Below are positions 1 through 5,811 of a DNA stretch of 14,099 nucleotides, in pieces (within the stretch, counting starts at the first letter, position 1; each line of letters opens with the position of its first letter). Both the position numbers and the translations under genes were made by a program. The stretch is from CAVRJC01 sp964505725 (GTDB taxonomy: Bacteria > Actinomycetota > Acidimicrobiia > IMCC26256 > DASPTH01). The stretch covers positions 1-14,099 of the forward strand of contig CAZDJK010000003.1 in assembly GCA_964505725.1 (NCBI GenBank). Reading direction: 5' to 3'. Below the pieces are notes generated by a model. It did no database searches. It saw only the letters and a list, made by a program, of their open reading frames with translations, and was not told where the DNA came from.

Positions 1-168
1 CGACACGAGGAAGTTGGCCGCCACGAGCGCGAGCCCGATCGCCGCGCTGACGAGCCCGTCGGGCCCGCGGAGGACGCCCGCGAGGAGCAGCACCGCCGGG
101 GACACGAGCAGCATCCTCCGCACGAGATCGCGCGCGATCTCGTGTTCGTGGCCTTCCTGCGAACTCAC
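1..168 (-). CDS. AtpI-like ATP synthase subunit I family membrane protein (3' part missing)
   Basis: Small membrane protein that probably accompanies assembly of the F0F1 ATP synthase. The first 56 codons are inside the window and the rest lies off the left edge. The GTG start at 168-166 overlaps the stop of the preceding gene by four bases (GTGA), so the two are translationally coupled. The visible protein has a charged, His/Glu-rich N-terminus (SSQEGHEHEIARDLVRR), then two hydrophobic segments at about residues 19-32 and 39-56 joined by a short loop. This is the usual pattern of the ATP synthase I chain family. The call rests mainly on position after wecA and the AtpZ-like gene, where actinobacterial atp operons start, and on topology; no diagnostic motif is visible. 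It could be another small membrane protein of that operon. Confidence 0.6.
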   Translation of the reverse strand, partial: MSSQEGHEHEIARDLVRRMLLVSPAVLLLAGVLRGPDGLVSAAIGLALVAANFLVS

Positions 169-431
169 CGCATGTGTCGCGCCCACGGCTTCCCCTCGTC
201 GTGACGGGCCACGCGGCCCCTGTACTCGTAGTACGCGGTGACCGCCGCCGCGAGCACGCCGAACAGACCGAACGCGAGCAGGAACACCGGCCCGGTCCCG
301 AGCCGGCTGTCGACGAACGCACCGACGAGGCCGAAGAGCAACGGGCCGACGACGAGGCTGAGGGCCTGGGTCAGGCCGTCTCCGTAGCCGTTCTTCTCGT
401 TGTCCCGTGCCGACGGATCGGCTGCGTCCAC
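165..431 (-). CDS. AtpZ/AtpI-like F0F1-ATPase-associated membrane protein
   Basis: 88-residue protein of the AtpZ/AtpI type (putative F0F1-ATPase subunit, sometimes called Ca2+/Mg2+ transporter), usually encoded just ahead of atpB. A polar N-terminus rich in Asp, Asn and Lys is followed by a GDGLTQALSLVVGPLLFGLV-like first membrane helix, a short loop (DSRLGTGP) typical of the family, a second helix, and a charged tail (YYEYRGRVARHDEGKPW). The reading frame stays open to a GTG at 503. I prefer the GTG at 431-429 because a strong GGAGG ribosome site lies nine bases ahead (445-441) and the longer version would run through a good promoter. The frame ends in a TGA overlapping the next start. It is likely the first gene of the atp transcription unit. 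Confidence 0.8.
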   Translation of the reverse strand: MDAADPSARDNEKNGYGDGLTQALSLVVGPLLFGLVGAFVDSRLGTGPVFLLAFGLFGVLAAAVTAYYEYRGRVARHDEGKPWARHMR

Positions 432-492
432 CCCGGTTTCCCTCCGCTGCCTGGGCGCGCCGAGGAGGTCCGGCGCTTGTGAATCTTTTCGC

Positions 493-522
493 AAACTAGC
501 CACCCGGGCCCGGAATTGTCAA
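493..522 (-). promoter_or_regulatory. Promoter of the atp operon (TTGACA / TAGTTT)
   Basis: Reading the minus strand, a perfect TTGACA lies at 522-517 and TAGTTT at 498-493, spaced 18 bases. Transcription would begin near 486, giving an untranslated leader of about 55 bases before the GTG at 431. A perfect 10-bp palindrome (CCGGGCCCGG, 504-513) sits in the spacer between the two boxes. This is the best vegetative promoter in the window and lies between wecA and the atp genes. Box match is seen; use is inferred. Confidence 0.7.
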
Positions 523-542
523 ACTCGGGGGAACGCAGGATG

Positions 543-1745
543 TCACCCCCGGGCCCGTCGGCGCTCGTCGAGCTCCACCACCGTGGCCTCGCCCGACGCG
601 TCCTCCTCGTCGGCCACTTCGTCGCCGTCGAGCACCAGGTGCGCCTGCATCCGGGTGCTGCGCACGCCGGGGTGGAAGTACACGTAGAGGAGCAGCGCCA
701 ACCCGGCGGCGGCGAGCGGCACCAGCGAGTTCCCCCGGTTCGTGAACGTGGGGATCAGCACCGCGGCCGAGAGCAGCGCGGTCCACAGCCAGAGGATCAC
801 CACCGCCCGCCGGGGCCCGTGGCCCATGCGCATGAGGCGGTGGTGGAGGTGCTCCTGGTCCGCGTGTGCGAAGTGCTGACCGCGCACGATCCGCCGGAAG
901 AACGAGAACGCGGTGTCGACGATGGGGACGCCGAGGATGACGAGCGGGATGACGAGCGGGGCGAAGTAGAAGTAGGTCTGGCCACTGAACGGGTCGGCGG
1001 TGCGACCGCCGACGGTGATGACCATCGTGGCCATGAGCAGACCGAGGAACATCGCGCCCGCGTCGCCCATGATGATCCGGGCGGGGTTGAAGTTGTGCGG
1101 AAGGAAGCCGGCGCAGATCCCGACGCTGATCGCGGCGACGAGCGGCGCCATGTTCGACCCCGTGAGCAGCCCGGCCTTGAACAGCCGGTCGGCGTAGAGG
1201 AACATCGCCGCCGAGGCGATGAGCACGATGCCGGCCGCGAGCCCGTCGAGCCCGTCGATGAGGTTGATCGCGTTGGCGAGCAGGACGACCGCGACCACCG
1301 TGACGAGCGGTGCGAGATCGGGTGACAGCACCACGAACTCGGAGTGCGCGAACGGCACGCGGAAGTACAGCATGGTCACCCCGAGGAGCGAGAGCACGCT
1401 GCCGCTCAGGACCTGGCCCGCCACCTTCGCGGGCGGCGACACCGGCCGGATGTCGTCGATGGCGCCGACCACGAACATGATGGCGGCAGCCAGCAGCAAC
1501 CCGAGGGGCTCGGAGTTGTCGGCGAACATCTCGTGGAACTGCGCGATGTGCGACGCCACCCCGAACGCGACGAGGAAGCCCGCGAACATCGCGGCGCCGC
1601 CGAGCGACGGCAGGGGCACGTCGTGCACGCTCCGCGGCCCCGGGAGTGCGACCGCGCCGATGCGCGGCGAGACGAAGCGCATCACGAACCCGAGCACGAA
1701 GGTCACCGCGGCCGCGATCGCCCCCACGATGATGTAGTTGGGCAT
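543..1745 (-). CDS. wecA: Undecaprenyl-phosphate N-acetylglucosamine-1-phosphate transferase (WecA/TagO/MraY family)
   Basis: Integral membrane enzyme that moves a sugar-1-phosphate (in this family usually GlcNAc-1-P from UDP-GlcNAc) onto polyprenyl phosphate, the first lipid-linked step of envelope glycan synthesis; in actinobacteria it typically starts the arabinogalactan linker or a comparable polymer. The 400 residues show the full motif set in order: PSLGG (46-50), the metal-binding Asp pair DD (97-98) in AIDDIRPVSPPAK, NAINLIDGLDGLAAG (158-172) with Asp164/Asp167, a GFLPHNFNPARIIMGDAG segment (213-230), and the HLHHRL cytoplasmic motif (299-304). About ten hydrophobic segments are spread through the protein, and the charged C-terminus is probably cytoplasmic. 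The ATG start follows glyA by 31 bases with only a weak ribosome site. Its place directly before the atp genes matches mycobacterial gene order. Exact sugar substrate is not determined by the sequence. Confidence 0.93.
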   Translation of the reverse strand: MPNYIIVGAIAAAVTFVLGFVMRFVSPRIGAVALPGPRSVHDVPLPSLGGAAMFAGFLVAFGVASHIAQFHEMFADNSEPLGLLLAAAIMFVVGAIDDIRPVSPPAKVAGQVLSGSVLSLLGVTMLYFRVPFAHSEFVVLSPDLAPLVTVVAVVLLANAINLIDGLDGLAAGIVLIASAAMFLYADRLFKAGLLTGSNMAPLVAAISVGICAGFLPHNFNPARIIMGDAGAMFLGLLMATMVITVGGRTADPFSGQTYFYFAPLVIPLVILGVPIVDTAFSFFRRIVRGQHFAHADQEHLHHRLMRMGHGPRRAVVILWLWTALLSAAVLIPTFTNRGNSLVPLAAAGLALLLYVYFHPGVRSTRMQAHLVLDGDEVADEEDASGEATVVELDERRRARG

Positions 1746-1776
1746 GGGCTAGGCGCCCCGGCGCGGTTGCACCGTG

Positions 1777-3039
1777 CTACCGCGCGAGCTCGGGGTACGG
1801 AGGGAAGCGCGAGCAGAGCGCGTGCACCTGGTCGAGGACATCGCCCGCGATGTCCTCGTCGTCGGCCTTGCGCAGCACCTGGGCAATGAGCGTGGCGATC
1901 TCGCGCATCTCGGCCTCGCCCATCCCGGCGGTGGTGACCGCGGCGCTGCCGAGCCGGAGCCCGCTCGTGACGAAGGGCTTCTCGGGGTCGTTCGGGATCG
2001 TGTTCTTGTTGCAGGTGATGCCGGCGCGGTCGAGCGCCTCCTGCGCGACCTTCCCGGTGACGCCGAAGGGCCGCAGGTCGACGAGCATGAGGTGGTTGTC
2101 GGTGCCTCCCGACACGATGCGGAAGCCCTCGTCGGCCAGCGCGTCGGCGAGGGTGGCGGCGTTGCGGACGACGGCCGCCGCGTAGTCGCGGAACTCCGGC
2201 TGCGCGGCCTCGCGGAACGCGACCGCCTTGGCCGCGATCGCGTGCATGAGGGGACCACCCTGGAGACCGGGGAACACCGCCTTGTCGATCGCCGCCGCGT
2301 AGCGCTCCTGGCAGAGGATCGCCCCCGCTCGCGGTCCCCTCAGGGTCTTGTGGGTGGTAAGGGTGACCACGTCGGCGTACGGCACCGGCGAGGGGTGCGC
2401 GCCGCCGGCGACGAGGCCGGCGATGTGTGCGGCGTCGACGAGGAGCAACGCGCTGCACGAGTCGGCGATCTCGCGGAACGCGGCGAAGTCGATGAGCCGG
2501 GGGTAGGCGGTGGCGCCCGCGATGATCATCTTGGGGCGCTCGGCGGCGGCGACCGCGGCAATTTCCTCGTAGTCGAGCCGTTCCGTCTCGCGGTCGACGC
2601 CGTAGGCGACGAAGTCGTAGAAGCGCCCACTGAAGTTCACGGGCGAGCCGTGCGTGAGGTGACCCCCCTGGTCGAGGCGCATGCCCATGACCTTGTCCCC
2701 CGGCTCGAGCAGCGCGAGGTACGCGGCCACGTTGGCGTTGGCGCCCGAATGCGGCTGCACGTTCGCGTGCTCGGCGCCGAACAGGTCGCAGAGGCGGGTG
2801 CGGGCGAGGTCCTCGGCGTCGTCGACCACGAAGTTCCCGCCGTAGTACCGCTTGCCGGGGTAGCCCTCCGAGTACTTGTTCGTGAGCACCGATCCCTGCG
2901 CCGCGAGCACCCCGGGCGACGTGAAGTTCTCCGACGCGATCAGCTGGACGGTGGTGTTCTGGCGTTCGACCTCGCGCCGTACGATCTCGGCGACCTCGGG
3001 GTCGGCGGCGACCAGATCGCGGAACGGGTCGCTGCTCAT
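1777..3039 (-). CDS. glyA: Serine hydroxymethyltransferase
   Basis: Pyridoxal-phosphate enzyme that interconverts serine plus tetrahydrofolate with glycine plus 5,10-methylenetetrahydrofolate, the main cytosolic source of one-carbon units. The 420 residues match the usual bacterial length. Visible landmarks are IASENFTS (34-41), NKYSEGYPGKRYYGG (54-68), the cofactor-ring Asp201 and His204 in VDAAHIAG, and the Schiff-base Lys231 in TLTTHKTLRGPR. I chose the ATG at 3039 because the family begins a few residues before this region, GGAGG precedes it, and it overlaps the rpiB stop by four bases (ATGA). The same frame is open far upstream of this start, but that stretch is the reverse of other genes and is not coding. 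It is co-transcribed with rpiB and probably wecA. Confidence 0.97.
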   Translation of the reverse strand: MSSDPFRDLVAADPEVAEIVRREVERQNTTVQLIASENFTSPGVLAAQGSVLTNKYSEGYPGKRYYGGNFVVDDAEDLARTRLCDLFGAEHANVQPHSGANANVAAYLALLEPGDKVMGMRLDQGGHLTHGSPVNFSGRFYDFVAYGVDRETERLDYEEIAAVAAAERPKMIIAGATAYPRLIDFAAFREIADSCSALLLVDAAHIAGLVAGGAHPSPVPYADVVTLTTHKTLRGPRAGAILCQERYAAAIDKAVFPGLQGGPLMHAIAAKAVAFREAAQPEFRDYAAAVVRNAATLADALADEGFRIVSGGTDNHLMLVDLRPFGVTGKVAQEALDRAGITCNKNTIPNDPEKPFVTSGLRLGSAAVTTAGMGEAEMREIATLIAQVLRKADDEDIAGDVLDQVHALCSRFPPYPELAR

Positions 3040-3476
3040 CGCTCCTCCAACGCGGTGATCTCGTCGATCCGCCGCTGGTGGCGGCCACCCTCGAAGTCGG
3101 TGGTGAGCCACACGCGGAGGATCTCGTCGGCCAGCCCCTCCCCCACGATACGGGCGCCGACCGACAGGACATTGGCATCGTTGTGGCGCCGTGAGTACTC
3201 GGCTGTGTACAGGTCGTTGCAGAGTGCCGCGCGCACGCCCCGCACCTTGTTCGCCGAGATCTGCTCGCCCTGGCCGCTCCCTCCGAGCACGACGCCCCGC
3301 TCGGCGCGGCCCTCCGCGACCTCCCGACCCACCCGGGCGCAGATCGGCGGGTAGTCGACCGGCGCCTCGGAATCGGTGCCGAGGTCGTTGACGTCGTGGC
3401 CGTCGTCCTTCAACACCGCGACGAAGTGCTCCTTGAGGCGGTACCCCGCGTGGTCGGAGCCGATGGCGATCCGCAA
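3036..3476 (-). CDS. rpiB: Ribose-5-phosphate isomerase B
   Basis: Converts ribulose 5-phosphate to ribose 5-phosphate in the non-oxidative pentose phosphate pathway. 146 residues, full length for the RpiB/LacAB family. Asp8 and His9 (GSDHAG) fit the phosphate/ring-opening site. The loop GGSGQGEQISANK (65-77) carries Glu71 where the enterobacterial enzyme has a cysteine base nearby, the mycobacterial-type arrangement; HNDANVLSVGAR (98-109) is also family-typical. Translation appears to begin at a rare TTG (3476-3474). The family starts exactly here, GGGGGAGGAG lies just ahead at ideal distance, and no ATG or GTG near the N-terminus fits better. It is the first gene of the rpiB-glyA-wecA group, overlapping glyA by four bases, and diverges from the nuclease gene. 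Confidence 0.96.
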   Translation of the reverse strand: MRIAIGSDHAGYRLKEHFVAVLKDDGHDVNDLGTDSEAPVDYPPICARVGREVAEGRAERGVVLGGSGQGEQISANKVRGVRAALCNDLYTAEYSRRHNDANVLSVGARIVGEGLADEILRVWLTTDFEGGRHQRRIDEITALEER

Positions 3477-3506
3477 GTGCTCCTCCCCCGGGACGGCGAC
3501 CCGCGC

Positions 3507-3512
3507 AGTCTA
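3507..3512 (-). promoter_or_regulatory. Possible -10 box for rpiB-glyA-wecA
   Basis: TAGACT on the minus strand (3512-3507) fits the actinobacterial TAnnnT -10 pattern and would give a leader of about 24 bases containing the GGAGG site before the TTG start. No convincing -35 box is seen. It lies in the 79-bp divergent spacer together with the box for the nuclease gene. Confidence 0.4.
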
Positions 3513-3540
3513 GGTACGCCGCTTCTCCGGGGCCGGGGCT

Positions 3541-3546
3541 TAGGGT
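3541..3546 (+). promoter_or_regulatory. -10 box placed for a leaderless nuclease transcript
   Basis: TAGGGT ends nine bases before the ATG at 3556, so transcription would begin at or within a few bases of the start codon. The TAG is also an in-frame stop, which makes 3556 the earliest possible ATG. Only a weak AGGG is available as a ribosome site. No -35 box is recognisable. Confidence 0.45.
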
Positions 3547-3555
3547 CGCGCCACC

Positions 3556-5109
3556 ATGGGCTCCGAAGTGCAGGCCGAAGCACTCCCGCGGGTGACGCCC
3601 TACCTGCTGCGGCGGGCCGACTCGATGTGCCCCCGTCGCCTCGCCCGCACCTTCGGGGGCGCCGAGTCCTCGCACGACCCCGTGCACCGGTCTCGGCTCC
3701 GGGACGCGTTCCTCGCCGCCGCCCGCGACGCGCACGCGGCGCCGCGGCGCCCGCGCCGCACCGACTTCGCGGGTGCCGGCCCGGCGCTCGAAGCCGAGGA
3801 GCGCGCGGTGCTCGAGCAGGCGGCCGCGTGGTACGTCCACGTGTTCGGCGACCGCGTGTCGCGCGTGGAGGACCTCCGGCTCGACTCGCCGACGCCGTCG
3901 CCCCGCCGGGGCCTGCGCATCGGCGGCTGGGTCGACCTCGCGGTCGTGAACGCCGACGGCACCAAGGAGCTCCGTCAGCTGGATCTCTGGAACGGGACGC
4001 GTGCGCCGGGGCCCGACCCGCTCGCGATCGAAGCGGTGCGCGTCGCCGTCCTGCGCGTCGCCGCGTGGGCCGGCGACGGGCCACTCCGGGTCGTGTGGGC
4101 CGACCTCGTGTGGGGCGAGGCCCGCGACCGGGTCGTCGACCTCTCGGTGGAGAAGGACGCGCTCCGCGACTGGTTCGACGAGCGGGTACGGGCGCTCCGC
4201 GTGCGGGTCGCGGATCCGGTGGCGGTCAACGGCGACGACTGCCGCACGTGCACGTACGTCGCGGCGTGCCCCGAGCACCCGACCGGCGCGCACTTCGGCA
4301 ACCGCCGTGACTTCCTCCCCGGGATCGTCCCGGTCACGCCGACGTCGCTCGAGGCGTGGCACCGCTGCACCAGGGAGTGGCGTGACGCGTACGTGCTCTC
4401 GATCCCCTCGAGCGACGTCGCCAAGGGCACCGCGCACGGAGAGCAGGTGCACGACCTGCTGCGGCTGGTACACCAGTCGGGCTCGTGTCACGACGACCGC
4501 CATGTGCAGGCAGTTCTCGAGGCGAACGGCTTCGACGGCAACGCGCGCGTGGAGGCCGAGCTCGCCAACCACGTGCGGCGTTGTCCCGCGAGCGCGACGT
4601 CCGTCGGGCACGAGGTCACGCGCGCTCGGTTCCACCGCAAGCCGCTGCCGCCGTTCATGGCGAGCGCGCGCTTCGACGCGTTGTGGGAGCACCACGGCAT
4701 CCTCGACGCGCGCGACTACAAGACCGGACGGGTGTGGAGCGAGAGCCTCGCCACCGACCGCCAGGCGCGGCTGCAGGCATGGGTGCTCGCGCCGCTCGCA
4801 GCCGCGCGCGGGCTCCGCTTGCGCATCACGTTCGAGCACCTGTCGCCCGAGACCGTTGACGACCCCGACCCCTTCGAGCCCGAAGCCGACGATCTCGAGG
4901 CCATCGAGGAGGAGCTGCGCGCGGCCGTCGCCGCCATGCGCGCAGAAGAGGAATTCGCCGGCGTCGCCGACCCGGACACGTGCCAGCCCTGCCGCTACCG
5001 GTCGATCTGCCCCGCCTCCGCGGCGCCCGGCGCGCCGGTGTGGCCGGTGGTCGAGCCCGATCCCGGCGACGACGCCGATCCCGGCGAAGGTCCGCGCGCC
5101 GATCGGTAA
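3556..5109 (+). CDS. Stand-alone RecB/Cas4-type PD-(D/E)XK nuclease, internally duplicated, with two four-cysteine clusters
   Basis: 517-residue protein with two similar halves. The C-terminal half looks like an active RecB/AddB/Cas4-type nuclease: GEQVH (295-299) fits the motif-I histidine, Asp374 (ARFD) and Asp387-Tyr-Lys389 (DYKTG) fit the metal-binding/catalytic residues, and DRQARLQAW (401-409) fits the following Gln-containing motif. Cys271 plus CX2CX5C at 476/479/485 fits the iron-sulfur cluster of AddB/Cas4 proteins. The N-terminal half repeats the layout: Cys25, Asp127 (GGWVD), QLDLW (141-145) in place of DYK, and CX2CX5C at 229/232/238. First-Cys to cluster spacing is 204 and 205 residues. 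The first half has Trp145 instead of the Lys, so it is probably catalytically dead but may still bind a cluster. No helicase domain or partner is nearby. A Pro/Asp-rich tail ends the protein. Superfamily call is firm; cellular role (DNA repair or defence) is unknown. Confidence 0.8.
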   Translation: MGSEVQAEALPRVTPYLLRRADSMCPRRLARTFGGAESSHDPVHRSRLRDAFLAAARDAHAAPRRPRRTDFAGAGPALEAEERAVLEQAAAWYVHVFGDRVSRVEDLRLDSPTPSPRRGLRIGGWVDLAVVNADGTKELRQLDLWNGTRAPGPDPLAIEAVRVAVLRVAAWAGDGPLRVVWADLVWGEARDRVVDLSVEKDALRDWFDERVRALRVRVADPVAVNGDDCRTCTYVAACPEHPTGAHFGNRRDFLPGIVPVTPTSLEAWHRCTREWRDAYVLSIPSSDVAKGTAHGEQVHDLLRLVHQSGSCHDDRHVQAVLEANGFDGNARVEAELANHVRRCPASATSVGHEVTRARFHRKPLPPFMASARFDALWEHHGILDARDYKTGRVWSESLATDRQARLQAWVLAPLAAARGLRLRITFEHLSPETVDDPDPFEPEADDLEAIEEELRAAVAAMRAEEEFAGVADPDTCQPCRYRSICPASAAPGAPVWPVVEPDPGDDADPGEGPRADR

Positions 5110-5112
5110 CGT
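5107..5112 (+). promoter_or_regulatory. -10 box overlapping the nuclease stop codon, for DUF983 gene
   Basis: TAACGT contains the TAA stop of the nuclease gene and ends six bases before the GTG at 5119. This is the spacing expected of a leaderless transcript. No ribosome site precedes the GTG, which supports this reading, although read-through from the nuclease gene is also possible. Confidence 0.45.
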
Positions 5113-5118
5113 GCGCGC

Positions 5119-5523
5119 GTGGCCCGCACGCCGCCCGCGCCCCGGCACCGCACCCTCTGGTGGGGGCTCACCAAGCGTTGCCCGCGCTGCGGATCCGGTC
5201 ACCTGTTCGAGGGTTGGTTCGACATCGTCGACCACTGCCCGCGCTGCCGCCTGCACTTCGAGCGGGAGGAGGGCTACTGGGTCGGCGCGCTCGCGATCAA
5301 CATCGCCGTCACGTCGCTGGTGTTCGCGCTCGTGTTCGTCGTGGGCCTCGCGTTGACGATCCCCGACGTGCCGGTGGCCGAGCTGCTCGCGGTGCTCGTT
5401 CCCCTCATGATCGTGGTGCCGATCGTCGACTACCCGTTCTCGAAGACGGTCTGGATGGCGGTGGACCGCGCCTTCCTCCAGCGCCTCGACCCCAACGAGC
5501 GCCTCGACGAGCAGACCTGGTAG
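5119..5523 (+). CDS. DUF983 family membrane protein with N-terminal zinc ribbon
   Basis: 134-residue protein of the DUF983 family, whose function is not established. Two CPRC pairs (Cys21/24 and Cys40/43) form a likely zinc ribbon. They are set in the family pattern of CPRCGSGHLFEGW followed 12 residues later by the second pair and a LHFEREEGYW segment. Two strongly hydrophobic stretches (about 54-80 and 88-112) then anchor it in the membrane, and the charged tail ends in DEQTW. The GTG start is nine bases after the nuclease stop, has no ribosome site, and is preceded by its own TAnnnT box. The gene converges on the 73-residue gene with only nine bases between their stop codons. Pairing with the nuclease may be chance or functional; the sequence does not decide. 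Confidence 0.85.
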   Translation: MARTPPAPRHRTLWWGLTKRCPRCGSGHLFEGWFDIVDHCPRCRLHFEREEGYWVGALAINIAVTSLVFALVFVVGLALTIPDVPVAELLAVLVPLMIVVPIVDYPFSKTVWMAVDRAFLQRLDPNERLDEQTW

Positions 5524-5532
5524 CTGTCGGCG

Positions 5533-5754
5533 CTACGAATCGCCGCCGAGGTCGACCCGGAGCGTCAGCACGCCGTCGGCGAACTCCCAGGTCGCGTCGC
5601 CGATGATCGCGAAGTCCTGGAAGTCGAGCTTCGCCTGGTCGACGAAACGCTGACGCTCGGCGCCCGCCACCGGCGGGAGGGGCCGGTCGCGCACCGCGGC
5701 AGCCCGCTCGCGGAACCGGGCCAGCATCGCGTCCACGTCGAGCTCGTCGGCCAC
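5533..5754 (-). CDS. Small conserved-looking protein of unknown function
   Basis: 73 residues; I do not recognise a family. The first half is a likely amphipathic helix (LDVDAMLARFRERAAAVRD) followed by a Pro-rich turn and a second helix. The second half, FQDFAIIGDATWEFADGVLT, then LRVDL, looks like a small beta hairpin. There is no signal peptide or membrane segment. Coding is supported by codon use like the neighbours, a GTG start exactly six bases after a TAAGGT box, and tight packing behind prmC with a stop nine bases from the convergent gene. It lies where a Sua5/TsaC gene follows prmC in mycobacteria but is far too small to be one. Confidence 0.65.
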   Translation of the reverse strand: MADELDVDAMLARFRERAAAVRDRPLPPVAGAERQRFVDQAKLDFQDFAIIGDATWEFADGVLTLRVDLGGDS

Positions 5755-5760
5755 GCCCGG

Positions 5761-5766
5761 ACCTTA
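5761..5766 (-). promoter_or_regulatory. -10 box placed for a leaderless transcript of the 73-residue gene
   Basis: TAAGGT on the minus strand (5766-5761) ends six bases before the GTG at 5754, with no ribosome site between. Unlike two other such boxes in this window it does not coincide with the stop codon of the preceding gene. It directly abuts a 22-bp tandem repeat. Confidence 0.5.
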
Positions 5767-5767
5767 C

Positions 5768-5811
5768 CCATCATCCGCCCGCGCGCGACCCATCATCCGC
5801 CTGCCCGCGAC
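5768..5811. repeat. Imperfect 22-bp tandem duplication at the prmC 3' end
   Basis: Positions 5768-5789 and 5790-5811 are two adjacent copies of a 22-base unit beginning CCATCATCCGCC on the plus strand, differing at two positions. The second copy contains the last codons and stop of prmC. The first lies in the short spacer before the -10 box of the 73-residue gene. It looks like a recent slippage duplication. Confidence 0.8.

Noticed and set aside
432..503. N-terminal extension of the AtpZ-like protein to a GTG at 503
   Set aside because: No ribosome site ahead of 503, the region overlaps a TTGACA/TAGTTT promoter, and a GTG at 431 has GGAGG at ideal distance.
1746..1776. Small GC hairpin (GCGCC/GGCGC) before wecA as terminator
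   Set aside because: Only five pairs with a two-base centre inside a 31-bp operon spacer; likely chance in GC-rich DNA.
1774..3354. 526-codon plus-strand open frame opposite glyA and rpiB
   Set aside because: Mirror of glyA codons, rich in Gly/Asp/Val/Arg, with no recognisable domain or ribosome site.
4240..5020. Cas4 of a CRISPR-Cas system
   Set aside because: The nuclease has Cas4-like motifs but no repeats, spacers, cas1 or cas2 are present, and the protein is about twice the usual Cas4 length.
3040..5256. Very long minus-strand open frame continuing upstream of glyA through rpiB and the nuclease region
   Set aside because: It is the GC-rich reverse shadow of the nuclease and rpiB genes; its translation has no family features, while glyA has a clear ATG with GGAGG at 3039.
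5533..5754. 73-residue gene as a truncated Sua5/TsaC, which follows prmC in mycobacteria
   Set aside because: None of the Sua5/TsaC sequence character is visible and the protein is far shorter; no decay remnants are seen around it.
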